A stretch of DNA of 64,000 bases, taken from assembly GCF_019059575.1 (NCBI RefSeq), contig NW_024881613.1, positions 682,001 through 746,000 of the forward strand. Reading direction: 5' to 3'. Below are positions 19,034 through 31,635 of this stretch, piece after piece. Every line of letters begins with the position of its first letter. The stretch's first letter is position 1. Under the pieces are notes generated by a model. The model was given only the letters and a program-made list of their open reading frames with translations, had not been told where the DNA came from and did no database searches. A program made the position numbers and the translations under genes. The stretch comes from Amphibalanus amphitrite (lineage: Eukaryota > Arthropoda > Thecostraca > Balanomorpha > Balanidae).

Positions 19034-20668
19034 TGACCCCCTGGCAATTTGAACCTACCATTGACTTTATAGACCGAGAAACCAAACCAGTTTGGATTAC
19101 TTTTTGGACACCTTTTTTAAGTAAATGGTCAATAACATTCATTCGCTGTGGGCTTGTATTTTAAACGTATGTAATAAGTTTTGTGTGGAAAATATATGCA
19201 GACACAATTCAAAACTGTATTTAGTAAATAAACCTACAGATAGTCCCACCTGAGCGGAACTCAAAATTGAGCCCCGATCCTGCCTCGAGCAGTGCCCCGA
19301 GCGATCCCGAGCAGTGCCCCGAGCGACTCCGAGCAGTGCCCCGAGCAGTGCCCGGAGCGATCCTGAGCAGTGCCGAGCGGAGCGTGAAGGCCGCACCCGG
19401 CTCCGGCCGCCGGCAGGTGAATTACGAGCTCGCTTCTGACAAACCCTCTTAGCAGAAACACGCGCAACACTTTATTCGCCTGCTCCCTTAATTAGATCTG
19501 GTGCCGGCGGGCCACCGGCTGCAGCCGACGTCCCGCGCCCGCGGCCACCTCACACCGGGCCATTTGTATTCAACCGCCAGCCAAACAGGCCAAATGGCCA
19601 CTACCCGAGCCCCCGCGCGCGATGCATTCGTGCCTTATGTATATGTATGACTCCTGCGAAGCTCAGCGCGGCCGCTGCCCCCGTCTGGAGCACCGCCAAG
19701 GGTGATTGAGTCGTGCGCTGCCGGCGCGACGGAAGCTGCCCGGATCAGTCCGATTGCGGGCCGTGTGTGGCCGGGGCGGTGACCCCGCGACCCGGGACGG
19801 GACGAACTGACCAGTCACGGACGCGGTGTCACGCAGTGGTGGCCGCCGGACGCGGCCAGTCACGACAGATGCCGACAGAACCGAGTGAGCAGGCAGCGCC
19901 AGTTAGGACAGATGCTGACGGGATGGGGTGAGCAGGCAGCCCCATAGTTAGGACAGGGGCGGGGTGAGCACTGAGCAGGCTGTGAGCGTGACGGGACAGA
20001 CACCGTGGGTTCGAGGATGGGACCCATGGTTGACTCATGATCTTGGGGATAGAGCTCAGTATGGTTCAAGTGTTTACTTACGGCTTTCAACAAACGACGT
20101 CCGCAGGCATCATACGCACAGTAAAACGTGGTGTGTGCTCCTTGAGTAACATGCTCTAGGACATGCCGTGAGTCAATATGTGAGACGCGATCAAAATTTG
20201 ATAGACCAAATAATTATTTCATTTGCTTTTTGTCTTTGCTTAAATCTGAAAAGCCAACTTTCATATAGCACGCGTATGCGTAGGTGAAGCAAGCAGAACC
20301 AGATAAAATAATTCATATATCCAAAAATTTGCTAGATCTATGCGGGCTTCAGCGTAATGTAACTGGCAGTGAAGTCAAACATTGGCTAGCTGTACAACCA
20401 GGTGCGAAGTGACATACCGCCGAGTCATAACGGCCCAGCGAGAGCTGAAGCATCGGGCTCGGGACTAAAATGCTGAATGGGCACGGCCGGCATTCACACG
20501 AACGCTTCAGGAACAATTGTCTGGCACCACATCAGCTAGCTCATCGACGGGGATACGCTTCAGAATACGACCCATCTGAGATCATGTGAATGCTCACTGA
20601 TCGCCGGACAGCTGATCCCCGTTCAAACTTCGCACCGATCCGATCTAATCGGTAGGTGCCGAGATCCG
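19034..20668. other. Intergenic DNA with a small tandem repeat
   Basis: No gene is supported. A degenerate repeat of gagcagtgccccgagcgatcc occupies about 19275-19380, and a weak repeat around gtgagcaggcagc lies at 19880-19980. Confidence 0.5.
19275..19380. repeat. Degenerate minisatellite (GAGCAGTGCCCC / GAGCGATCC)
   Basis: Alternating short blocks gagcagtgcccc and gagcgatcc or gagcgactcc are repeated about four times. Confidence 0.75.
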
Positions 20669-20713
20669 CTCGGGGTCTCCCAGGGATCTGTGCTGGGCCC
20701 TGTTCTGTTCATT
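20669..20713 (+). pseudogene. Fragment of a LINE reverse transcriptase
   Basis: The + frame reads LGVSQGSVLGPVLFI, close to the conserved non-LTR reverse transcriptase motif GVPQGSVLGPLLF, and is followed almost at once by a stop. Nothing else of the element is recognisable on either side, so this is a short, heavily decayed relic. Confidence 0.65.
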
Positions 20714-20719
20714 GTCCGC

Positions 20720-23700
20720 TGACACGGGAGCCCGCGGGACGTCCTGTTGACAATAACACGGCACCGTGTCCGGTTGCACGGAGCCCAGCTGGCGGTCAGC
20801 GCTTAGTGCCGCTAATCCCCGCGACAAATACGGCGCACCGCCGCGCGGCGCTCGCTGTCCGGCCGGGCGACACCGAGCGGTCGCGCAGCCGCTCCGGAGG
20901 TGTCGTGTTCGCGCGTTAGAGCGTGATCGCGCAGCGGCGGCGATCGGCTCGCTTTCATCGCGCCGGCTGAGGAGACAATTAGGAGGTGCGTTAGCATTCC
21001 GGGACCCACCGGGTAGCCGGTGCTAATCCCCCGTAACAGCACGATCCTCAATTACCAGAGCTGGCCGGCTGTTTGGACGGTTTTATCGAGGCGCGGAGGG
21101 CCGTGAGGCCTGGCTCCGGTGTCCTATTCAGTGGTCATGAACACCAAGTGGATGGGAGATGGGGTGTTTGGTGCGAATCCAAATCACGTGTAAAATGGCC
21201 TGTGTTTTGGACGGTTAGGTCGGCGCTTATGCCGAGTGCGAGCTGCTGAAACACATCGGTCTGCTGCTGGCTGTACGAAAACAGTGCCTGTTGGCGCTTA
21301 CTGTTGTCACTTACTCAAAACACAGCCTGGAAAAACTTCCAGCCACTTACATGTAAAAACTTCGTAACATTTTGCGTAAGAAATAAATTCTTTCTCGATT
21401 TTGAACGTCTGTTGACTGTCAATCTTCCACCAACTAATCACCTGCGCAGTGCGCGTTGAAGGTTTCATTTCATGACAGGGTTTTCTTAGGCAGTTTCGTC
21501 CCTTCTAAGGCATTTTAAAGCTTCATCCGTGCTTATGAATCTAAAATGCATCCTGCAGTCACCAAATGTGTGCACCTATATACTATATAGCCATGCTATT
21601 ATTTCTTTTCCCACATATGCTATTATTCGCGCTTGAAAGCAGTTTGTGTACTAGTAAACAAACGGTTCCCCAAAAGAGCGACCGGGGAAGATCGTGCTTC
21701 CCGGTGAAACTAAAAAAGAAAAAAACGGAACACGGATATGGTAGGTAAAAATATGAAACGTTAAACCAGCTTTACGGAAAAGTGATGCCTAAGCGTGTTA
21801 GCGATTCACTAAACAAAAATAAGACAACGTTGAAATGATATCCAAATAAAACATATCATTATCAAACAAAAAGAAAAACGATATTCAAAAAGATGTATGA
21901 ACGTCACGCCTCACTGTTGCCCACCAAGCATTATTGCATTGAGGAAATTGCGCGCGCGGACCGTTGCAAGCACCCTGCTGCGCCGTCGCGGTACGCTCCC
22001 TCCTCCGGCAGCCCGTGCCATGAGCTCCGTTTACGCCGCTCCTGGCCATTAGTCGGGACCATCTGCGCAAAAACGGCCCGCCGCCCGGCCGCCGCTGGCG
22101 CCGCCATTGTGCCGCGGCCGCTCGTTACGCGGAGGCGCTCCTTTTTGCCGCGCCGGCCGCATGACGGGCACCCATGACGCCTCGCGCCGGCGGCAGGGGC
22201 GACGCCAGCGGCACGTGCCCGGGGGGGAGCGGACAGCAGAGCGGCGCGTGCACGCTGGGCCCGCTGCAGGGAGGTCCGCAAACCGCGCTCAGCCGGCGCC
22301 GGCCGCTCCAGCAGCGTTCATCGCCACTGGATGTGCGCGCTGCATGCAACTGCACGCGCGGCCGGCACGGGCGGCGAGACTCGTGCTGCACGGCACGCTC
22401 CCGAGACTGAAACCGCACCGGAGATCTCAACTGTTCTCAGGAACCCGAACACCACACCGGATACCCTCCCCCGACCGGGCCACGGCACAGCCGGCACAGC
22501 ACCCGCACTGTCAGACAGCGCGGCTTCGTTACGGGCGATCATTAACGGAAGTCGGGTCGGCCGAGCGGCGCCTAACAAGCGCCACGGCCGACGTGTCGGC
22601 ATTAACATGACCAGCCGAGTTATGGCGCCAATTATATCGACAACAAATAGATCGTTAGTGCAACGGGCGGCTATAGACGGCACACTACATGGTCACTGTC
22701 CCCGGTTTTTGTCGGATGTTGTTTGGATTTCTTGCGCAGGGCGCTTCGTTTGCGTCACACTCGCCGGCACATGACTCGTGCTGTGGGATCTCTAATCAGG
22801 GGACGGTACAGCGATGGTCGAACATGCATCCGAGTCTGACCGAGGCCAGTACACAGCTTGTAAGTAAGAACGAGAGAGCTTCGGCTTTCTGAAAGCTTCG
22901 GCTTTCTGAAAGCTTCAGCTTTCTGAAAGCTTCGGCTTTCAGCACAGAAGAAAAGCATGACACAGAGAGCGATTCAAGTATGACAATTTTTGACCGTGTC
23001 GAAGTCAACGCATGACGCATATCATCAACCTGACCTGACCTAAAAATATTTTGGTGCCAAACGATACGGCCTCAATGAAATGTCAGTATCCTGATTTCGG
23101 CCCGCTATCATAACGCAAACTGATCAAGCGCAAAAACCATCAGAGCTGAGGGAACATCTCAGCCGACCGGAGAAATGTCTACTCAAGTACTCACACTTCG
23201 GTACTCACATTTCGGCTTGGTTCGGTCACCCACACGTCCCACATTTCAGCCACCATTCGGTAATAACTGGAATCAGTCGCAAGAATTGTCCGCTTAGTCA
23301 GCACTCAGCAGTATACTGTCATCAAGGTAAAATGTATGTAGATAAGAGCTTTCTTTCAAGGCTACATATATCTAGCCTCTGGTATGCTTCTGCTTTCCCT
23401 TTTCGCATAACTATATTCATGGGTTTTGCTCCTGTATAGAGAGCATTTCATGCATCGAGGACCAATTACATATATCATTGGTTCACAACACTGTTTTATC
23501 TGTTGAACGTGGTCAGTTTCTCAAGAAGACCTGGATACATGTAAGGAGCCTGATCAGTGATAGCCAATATAACTATTTTCGTGAAGCGGCTAATTTCCCA
23601 GGTATGAAGGTAATTGATAAGAATTGTAATTCTCAACTTTCAATGCACACTTGCCATTTATATACCGATACCAATCATAAATGATGATTTATGGCGTGAA

Positions 23701-24211
23701 CCAGCCATCAATCATCATAAATTGCTCAGTTTTATATAGCTAGACATTGTTGTTGATGCAGTCGGCAATGCGTTAAACGGTAACTTCTTTAGATAGATAC
23801 GGGATTACGCAGTGTCTCGCGAATGGCTTGTTTGAGAAATATCAGATTAGTTTTACTTACGCTATCGCCCAATCACTAATACATTGCTCAAGTAAACGAA
23901 ATAATGAAAATTGTTATATGTACTGAACAAGTGAACAGCACACAGCAATATATTTTGCTGCCTTTAAAGCACAACAGACAGTTTTTTTGAAATAGCAAAT
24001 GATGAAAAATCGGTTACATTTGAAACACAATTAACGATTGGTCATCGCGCTTTGTGGCATGCGTGCATGATCAATATGATCCAGCACTTTCAAAACATAC
24101 TTTATTACTTTATTATCTGTCTTAGTTGACTTCAGCAGTGCTATTTGCTGTCATCAAGAAATTAATAAAATATGAGATAATTGTCTATTCATTGCACCCC
24201 AATAATGATTG
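20720..24211. other. Intergenic DNA
   Basis: GC-rich tracts at 20780-21110 and 21950-22650 give chance open frames. 22950-24200 is AT-rich. Only the 17-bp repeat at 22877-22940 stands out. Confidence 0.5.
22877..22940. repeat. 17-bp tandem repeat with a palindromic core
   Basis: Four copies of agcttcggctttctgaa. Each junction forms the palindrome GAAAGCTTC, so the array can fold into alternative hairpins. Confidence 0.9.
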
Positions 24212-24240
24212 CTGCGCTGCTCACTGAGTGAGCAGCGCAG
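24212..24240. repeat. 29-bp perfect palindrome
   Basis: Arms CTGCGCTGCTCACT and AGTGAGCAGCGCAG surround a single central base. It stands alone in AT-rich intergenic DNA with no polyT tract or gene end beside it. Confidence 0.85.
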
Positions 24241-24361
24241 AATTCGCTCAGCGCACGCATAAAATGAATCACCTTTTAGGTCCGACGTTATTTCATACAG
24301 CATAAACGAGTCATAACCCAGACCCACATTGGTGCTGTGCTTTTACGCTCGGCAGACGGGT

Positions 24362-24397
24362 CACACAGACACACACACACCCAGACACACACACACA
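24362..24397. repeat. CA microsatellite
   Basis: Imperfect (CA)n interrupted by g and cc. Confidence 0.9.
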
Positions 24398-24860
24398 GGT
24401 CCGTCGCCGTATATCCGTCACCGGCCGGGCCGTTTCCCGCACACCCGGCCGGCGCCGCCTCCCACCACAGCGCGCCGCGGCCCGTAAAGTATATCACCGT
24501 GACAGGCCAGTGGTTTAAGCGCCGCTGTCACTCTTTAACGGCTCTGGCGTCTGCAATGCTCGCTGTCGCTCCGAACTCCCCTATCTCAGACTTAGCACCC
24601 GTCCGAGAGGGACGGTCGGGTGTGTGTGCCGCCCGTCCGCGCCCCACCGTCCCCGCGTCCCCTCCCGTCCCCGCGCGGCGCTGCAGTAAATTCTGCGATA
24701 CGATCGGGCTGCGCGGGCCACATGTTTATGGGAAACGACGGAGGTCGGCGCGCCGGCCCGATCCCGCGGATAAACGACGGGCGACGACGGCACCACAATG
24801 GGGTCTCGACGGCGGGCCGCGCACCGACTGGCGACCGCGCATGGGAACCGAGCGGCTCCC

Positions 24861-24935
24861 AGAGGAGACACGAGGAGACCAGAGGAGGCCAGAGGAGACC
24901 AGAGGAGACCAGAGGAGACCAGAGGAGACCAGAGG
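24861..24935. repeat. 10-bp minisatellite AGAGGAGACC
   Basis: About seven copies of agaggagacc with few substitutions. Confidence 0.9.
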
Positions 24936-26052
24936 CTCCCGACAGCTCCCGGCGGAGACACGCGGCTCCTGAACACTGAAAACACCTGGTACACGACTTA
25001 CGAGCGACTCACAGCGACACGCGCAGCTCCTGAGCTGTGGACTGTGACCTTACCTTGCATATGCGTCTGCCATACACTGATATGACAAATGCATGCCTTG
25101 GTTCCAGGCTGTCGAATCGAGACCTTTGACAGATATTTCAAACTCTGCCTCTCTTTACCGACAGCTCACTGCTTGGATGATTGTACTTGGTTTTCGCCAC
25201 CCCTGTGCATGCAGCGTCAAGGCATTTGACAATCGACCTGACTTTATGGTCTCACTTGCGTTAGCAATGAAAGCCAATGGCTGCGAAATACAGCTGCCAT
25301 TTTTTCTTTCTAATAAAGATATAGGGAACATTCCAAAAGTGTGCTAATAGACTGTCTGGTGTCACGCAGAAGTATTCGTCGGATGCAGCTCATTTTGACG
25401 ATTTTCTTCGCAACAATACTGAAGATTGTTGCTTGTTCATTGCTGTGTGGCATATCAATTGCTGTGTGACCATCAATTCTGTTTGCCTGATAATAATCAA
25501 CCAATAACTTACCAGTTTCCGTACTCATTGAACTACATATATAAGATACCGAGACGCATAAATTCTCAGGTGTCGATAAGATAAATGGCCTTCATAAGTT
25601 ATTCTTATTTTCATCTAATATTATTATGCTCGATCTTAAGACCGATCTCCAAGTCCACACCCACCAAGCACGTGAGCGCCAGCGATTTGTAACTATGATT
25701 AGTTGTTGCACTAATGATTCAATGAGGGGGCCCGCGCACCGGCCCATTAGAGTCAGCTGTGATCTGGGGCAGGTGTTGCAGCTGCACCTCAGACCGTCTG
25801 TCTCTGTCTACGGGCGGCCCCCACCTGTCCAGTGGCACCCAGACCTAACCACAGCTCTGTCCGACATACCCTGAGCAAACACGGGCCGATTTGGAACTCC
25901 ATTCAACGGACCGTGGCAGCAGCTGTGTCAGCGGAGAGTTCTGCACGGATCATCAATCACGCTTCTTTGAGGAAAAGACCTTACACGACCTACCAGAACA
26001 GAACTGCATCTGACATAGGTATTCTAAGAGTGTCTATCGCATATTTGCTATC

Positions 26053-27387
26053 TTAACCCTCGCCCGCACATGGGGGGGGGTTGCCACCCCCCCCCCCAGG
26101 TAGTCTTTCTGCTCTGCAGTTAACATTTTTAGAGCTATGTAGAAGGCTGATTTTTCGTATAGCTGCTCCTCTATCCTTTCTTGATGTCCACTGAAAATTT
26201 CAAGTTTCTGTGATTTTTGGTTTCGGAGATATGGCCTTGTTTTTCAGGTCATGTCATGACCCAAATGGTCAATTCTCAACATCTTGCGCTGGCTATGGGC
26301 CTTGTGAGCTTTTGACACCTTGATTTCGGCCTTTTTTGCCAGTCTTACCTCCCAACTATCATGGAACATGTTGTTCGACGATGTACAGATGTCAAGGTCA
26401 AGGTCAAGGTCAACCTAGGTCATCTAAGCTAAGATAATTGCGTTTTAGGTAAGCGGAAATTACTTTTTGTCAAGTTTTTTTACTACATTTTTGGTATAGT
26501 TCGTTTTTTTTAAGGTCGACCCTCACTGTAAACATCTTTTTGGAAACAGCACGAGAATGGCTAGCTGAATTACTGAGAAAACTGGTTAGCGCACTTTGTA
26601 TTGGAGATATGAACTAATATTTTCAAAATAAGTTTCTAACACCGATGATACACTATTACGTTAAGCACCGTGCGATTCATTAATTAGTTTAGTTACACTT
26701 CCTGACAAGACCTCAATCCTTGTGAGGCTGCAAATACCGAGCTGCGAGTGGGGGAAAAAGGAGCCAGGTAGAAATAATTTTGATACAATTGATCGTCTGC
26801 GAAATCATTGTGCGCCAACGAGTTTCTCAGTAATTTAGCTTCCAATTCTCGTGCTGTGTTCAAAGAGACGTTTACAGTGAGGGTCGAACTTAGAAAAACG
26901 AACTATAAAAGCTTCTCAGATCATGATTTCATGTAATACGGACACAAAAACAATCGGTGCACACATAAGTATACACACAGACACACACAGATATACAAAC
27001 ACATATTATTGACCTTGACCTAACTTGACCTGACATGACCTCAGCAGCAAAAATCTGGTCGGGTAGTGTGACAAAGAGGTTCTAGCTGGCTTGGCACCAG
27101 AAAACAGCATCGTCATCGGTATATGGTAAGCAGCGCACTTGATATCCAACGTTGACCCAAAATAGCAACATTTTTTAGTTTGACCTGACCTGGAAGGTCA
27201 ATGACTGACCAGAGAAGGTAAAACTGGGTATCATTGGATTTGTCTCTTCCCAAAGAATCTTTTTGGTCTTTACCGCTAAGCTCTATCTCCAACAGGAACG
27301 AAATGGCGCGGGGGGTGGCAACCACCCCCCCCCCCCCCCCCATGTGCGTTCTAGGATGGGAAAATGGCATGTGCGGGCGAGGGTTAA
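26053..27387. mobile_element. piggyBac-like TTAA element A
   Basis: The element proper is 26057-27383. It lies between TTAA sites, with inverted ends CCCTCGCCCGCACATG and the reverse complement. Subterminal G-run/C-run hairpins (26070-26098 and 27308-27342) are a family hallmark. TTAA duplication with CCC ends is characteristic of piggyBac-type integration. No transposase is present. A TA-flanked miniature element is nested at 26497-26905. AGGTCA half-sites are frequent, for example the AAGGTC run at 26395-26412. Confidence 0.85.
26497..26905. mobile_element. Miniature TA-flanked inverted-repeat element nested in element A
   Basis: The ends TAGTTCGTTTTT and AAAAACGAACTA are flanked by TA. 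Inverted arms of about 100 bp share TCGACCCTCACTGTAAAC in the left arm (TCGACCCTCACTGTAAAC also in the inverted right arm) and CAGCACGAGAAT. It is 409 bp and non-coding, consistent with a Tc1/mariner-derived MITE. Confidence 0.85.
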
Positions 27388-27783
27388 AGCAACTATCTTC
27401 GACGGCCATTTTGATTTGGAGATAACCAGATGTCATCAAAGACGCGTTAAGATCACAACGGTCATTCGTGAAACCCGGAGCCACCCTCGGACTGATCATT
27501 TTTAACTGATCATTTTTGTTACTCGTTCATGCATTCAACGCGACATCAAATGTCATTCTAATGATTGAATGGTTTGATTTTTTAGCAAGATTATGATTCA
27601 ACTAATAATTCTTCATGAATGAATAACCTTTTACTCAAAACTGAAGGAGGCCAAAGACAATCTAAAAGGGATTGTTTTGGCTTTCTTTAGCTGTGAGCAA
27701 AAGGTTATCTCACTTTTATTGCATTCTTATCATAATCTAGTGTCATTACATTGTCAACAATCGTGGCACGTCCCATGTTGTCC
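27388..27783. other. Short intergenic stretch between two elements
   Basis: AT-rich; nothing recognised. Confidence 0.5.
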
Positions 27784-27785
27784 TA

Positions 27786-29944
27786 GGGGCATTCCACGTC
27801 AAGTGGGACAAAAAATGATCATTTTGAACCTCACCTCCTCCGATTTTTGCGAAACTTTGTGAAACTACTCATCTATATGTGAAAAGAAAGGAGACATATT
27901 TTTGTCAAGATATGACGTCACGTTTCCAAGATACACGTCATCAAACATTGACTTAGGCAAGGTACATTATCATCTTTAAAGCGTCATAACCATTGAAGTT
28001 TTAGATATATCACCACGAGACAAAGTGTGAAATGTAGGGAATAGGTCAGGCTTTAATTTGAGGATAACAATACTTACGTAATTAACTAATTAGTGAACTT
28101 AATTAAAATTCAAAAAATAAATTTTGATTTTCTGAAAAATGGGTTCCCTTCGATTTTGCTGATTTTTACATATTTTATTCTCCTTTACATTAGCTACATC
28201 ATATAAAAAATCCAGAATGGGCCGACGTCTACGTAACTGTCTTTTGGACTTCGTAATGTCTGGCACTCGCATGTTTCGTTTTAGCAACCAAGGAGAGGCG
28301 CTACCCGGAGATGCTTCATTCTACCCCAAACCAAAGCAAACCTAACCTGACCTGACATGACCTGACCTAATCTAACACGCGTAAATATGTACAGCCCTCA
28401 CGGCAGTTGCCGACAGGCCAAATGCTACCTAGATACGAATATTAGCCCTCACGACAGTTGCCGGCTGGCCAGATGCTACTTAAAAAACAAATGCGTGTTA
28501 AACACTTCAGGCTGACCCGCTGCGAGCCAGCGACCTTTTGATTTCGAGGTGGGTACAGTCGGCACACTTACTACTATTCCACGAATATAGCTGGTCATCG
28601 TAAGCCAGTTTTTTAATGATGAAATTGGTCATTCTCCGGGCAGCGCCTCTCTTTGGTTGCAAAAAGAAAATACGCCTGACTCCCAGCGCTAGGAAAGAAA
28701 AACCCGGTTTAGCCAAAAAAGGAATAAAAAAACGGAATTTGAATTGTAGGTGGGGCGGTGGGGAATTTTATCATGTGCCAATTTCATGGCCCTAGATCAA
28801 TATACCAATTCAAGATCAAATGAGGTTAAACGTGATCAAATTTGCTATAGTGACTATTTTGCGTTTATACGCCCATAGCTCTAAGAGATACTGGCCGATT
28901 TCCTATTTCTTCCTTTATACGACATTTGTAGTGTTATGAGAATCTCCAGTTAATCTTACCACAAATTTGGCAGTTAGTGGCTTGCTAAGAGTAAGATATC
29001 GCCGGCAGAGGCGGGGATCGGCCGACGCGGCCGGAAACGTCATAGTCATATATTGTTTTTGCACCCTAATAATTTAATTTTACCAGCTGATTTTCGTATT
29101 TATTTGAACATTAGATTGCCTGTACATTTTTAAGCCTTCACACAAAATTTGACACGAATCGATCATAATCAGCGGTAAGAAGCGCGGTACAAAGATGGAA
29201 CCGTCCCGCGCCAGCACAGTCTACCATTCAGGCGGCAACGGCCGGCGCCGGCCGCCGAGCCGCTCCGGCAGGAATGTTTGACTTTATACCGCTATTACTA
29301 GAAAAAGTTGCGGACCGATTTACCTATTTCTTGCACGGGAGGATTTGCAATTCAATTCTAGACAGATCCTGAAAGTTTGACGTTAATATAATAATTATGG
29401 CGTGAGTTATTGGCGATAAACAGGTGGAAATAGCGAAATCGGCCCCTTCCACCGCCCGTGCTACGTTGCACTACTTGTTGCTATATCATCCAAAGTTATC
29501 GTTGGCCCACTCTAATTTTCTCAGCACGTGTGCCTTACGTGTAGTGGAAGACAACATCTAAATTTGAGCAAAATCGAAGGGTACCCATTTTTCACAAATT
29601 ACATTTTAAGAAATTAATTCAAAATAAAATAAATTCAAAATCACCAAAAAAATGTAAAAATTGTCAAATTTTCCTAGCATAACTCCTTACGAACACGTTT
29701 CAGCTTGTTTGACATGGATAGCTTCAAAAATGTTGAAGCTATAGATCTTTGAAGATTGCAATACACATGCATTTCTGCTCAAAAAGCAGAAGTTTAGCGA
29801 CTTGTATCTCTGTAGCCCGAGGGCATATGACAAAATCCTTTCACCCTAAGAGATTTCACCCAATAGCCAATAAGTATACCAAGTTTGAACAAAATCGCAG
29901 AGGTGGCCGATTTTGGCTGTCCCGGTTGACATGGAATGCCCCCC
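27786..29944. mobile_element. TA-flanked non-autonomous transposon with GGGGCATTCCA ends
   Basis: The left end GGGGCATTCCACGTCAA and the right end TTGACATGGAATGCCCCCC are inverted matches, each next to a TA. The 2.16-kb interior has no recognisable transposase. It includes a two-copy 51-bp repeat (28393-28490) and an inverted pair around GCAACCAA(A/G)GAGAGGCGCT at about 28284 and 28650 that may mark a further nested insertion. Confidence 0.7.
28393..28490. repeat. 51-bp tandem duplication
   Basis: Two diverged copies begin agccctcacg(g/a)cagttgcc and are 51 bases apart. Confidence 0.75.
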
Positions 29945-29946
29945 TA

Positions 29947-30403
29947 GCCATCCTAAGTGACCTAATAGCACTCCTGCTTACAGTAAATCCTTCTGAGGCC
30001 AGTGAACGCACCTGCAAAGCGTGATATTTGTGCCTTATGGCATCTTTTGTCTCGCGCCTCTCTCGACCGAACTTCATTAAATGGCCCATTCGTCTGATGT
30101 ACGCCTATGCGCATATATTGCCGTTGCAGGACGGCCAATGATTCTGAAGGAGTCGCCGCGCCGTGATGTATAATTATGCATTGCCAATTTTGCCGATTAG
30201 TGGCGCACGTGTCATTCAGTGGCGCCCTGCTATAGAGCTGTGGTGACAATTCGAAACAAGACCAGTGTTTGCAATTGATGCACTTTCACTGGTGAAGGTC
30301 GAACGCCGCGACAAATTCTGAAAAGCGTATAGCATGCAAAGCAATATGTGTTGCATGTTGAGTATCCATGACAGGTTGGATGATGATGTAAATAATAAAC
30401 CAA
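29947..30403. other. Short intergenic stretch
   Basis: No gene, RNA or repeat recognised between the TA-flanked element and the Penelope-like fragment. Confidence 0.5.
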
Positions 30404-31635
30404 ATTATTACAAATGCATTCAAATATATTCAAAAAGACACACAAAGCTTTCGGTTCATGGAACCTTGATCACTGTGCAAATGAGTATAACAATCGCTGT
30501 AACCGTCTAAAAATTCTTTGAAATTAATCAGCCGCGTGTTTTCTTCTTCTGCTGGTCTACCAAGTTCACAGAAAACCGACAAACAAAGAGGATTATGTGC
30601 ACTTTTACTCAGCACACAGTCAAAGGACGAAAAGCGGAATAGTTATCGGTTTCTTTCTCAGAGCGCTAAGAATCTGCAGCGATGAATTCATTCAGGAAGA
30701 GCTCAATCATATTTATACTTCGTTCGAAAAACTGAAATATCCCAGAGGATTTTTAATCAAACAAAAAGAAAAAGCCGAAAAAATCAAAAATCGAAGAAAC
30801 GAACAAAACAGAAGATACGAACAAGAAACGAACCAAGCGCAAAACGATGACACCAACAGAAGACTCGAACAACGTACGAACCAAGCACACGAAGATGAGA
30901 CCGACAGAAGACACGAACGACGCGCGAACCAAGCAAACGGCGACGATGCCAACAGAAGAGACGAACAACGTGCGAACAAAGCACACGAAGATGACACGAG
31001 AAGAAAAGCCAACAAAAGAAAGAGATGGATTTCGGTCCCAAATTCGAAAAATATTGATATCATAGTAAGAGCACTTGAAAAGTCAGATATCAAAGTAGCT
31101 ACAGTAACAGGAAAGAAAACTCAAGATTTAGTCAAGCACCATGAAACCAAAAAAGATACCAGTGATGAAAAAAGTGCAGTTTACGAAATACCATGCAAAG
31201 GGTGCCAAAGAACGTACGTTGGGGAGACGGGAAGAGGGGTGGAAGTTCGTTTGAAGGAGCACAGAAGCGATGTAAAATTTCACCGAACATCAAATGCAAT
31301 AGTACTGCATATAGAAAAGTATAACCACTTACCTGACTGGGACGGTACGAAGATATTAGAAAACAATATAAAGAAAGGTACAAGGAAGGTCCTGGAAGCA
31401 GCCCACATCATCACACGTGATACGTTTAACAGTAGGAGCGGATTCATCACATGGTCGTCAATGGCAGCAAAATCGGTGGTAGACCAGCAGAAGAAGAAAA
31501 CACGCGGCTGATTAATTTCAAAGAATTTTTAGACGGTTACAGCGATTGTTATACTCATTTGCACAGTGATCAAGGTTCCATGAACCGAAAGCTTTGTGTG
31601 TCTTTTTGAATATATTTGAATGCATTTGTAATAAT
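30404..31635 (+). mobile_element. 5'-truncated Penelope-like element with 159-bp inverted termini
   Basis: Bases 30404-30562 and 31477-31635 are near-identical inverted copies (shared blocks ttcggttcatgg, gatcactgtgcaaatgag and tctgctggtctacca). Between them lies the C-terminal part of a Penelope-type protein. Penelope elements are known to have part of one end duplicated in inverted orientation, which fits this structure. Most of the reverse transcriptase is absent. Confidence 0.8.
30597..31511 (+). CDS. Penelope-like C-terminal fragment: RT tail, charged repeat linker, GIY-YIG nuclease
   Basis: The open frame has 304 codons. Residues about 20-55 (LRALRICSDEFIQEELNHIY, then KLKYPRGFL) match the usual end of a Penelope reverse transcriptase. 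Residues 65-143 are a charged, repetitive coiled-coil-like linker of about 16-residue units (such as RRLEQRTNQAHED). Residues 195-260 are a GIY-YIG endonuclease: VYEIPCKGCQRTYVGETGRG, then R and EH. The frame is open from upstream, so the methionine at 30597 is not a proven start; the N-terminal reverse transcriptase is missing, making it a truncated copy rather than a working element. The last codons (VVDQQKKKTRG) and the stop lie inside the right inverted repeat. Confidence 0.82.
   Translation: MHFYSAHSQRTKSGIVIGFFLRALRICSDEFIQEELNHIYTSFEKLKYPRGFLIKQKEKAEKIKNRRNEQNRRYEQETNQAQNDDTNRRLEQRTNQAHEDETDRRHERRANQANGDDANRRDEQRANKAHEDDTRRKANKRKRWISVPNSKNIDIIVRALEKSDIKVATVTGKKTQDLVKHHETKKDTSDEKSAVYEIPCKGCQRTYVGETGRGVEVRLKEHRSDVKFHRTSNAIVLHIEKYNHLPDWDGTKILENNIKKGTRKVLEAAHIITRDTFNSRSGFITWSSMAAKSVVDQQKKKTRG

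Larger units (their letters stand above)
24241..26052. other. Intergenic DNA with simple repeats
   Basis: A CA microsatellite (24362-24397) and a 10-bp minisatellite (24861-24935) lie in GC-rich DNA; the rest, to 26052, is unremarkable. Open frames across the minisatellite are repeat-encoded and not supported. Confidence 0.5.

Noticed and set aside
24337-24972. A 211-codon open frame
   Set aside because: It is made of a CA microsatellite, GC-rich DNA and a 10-bp minisatellite.
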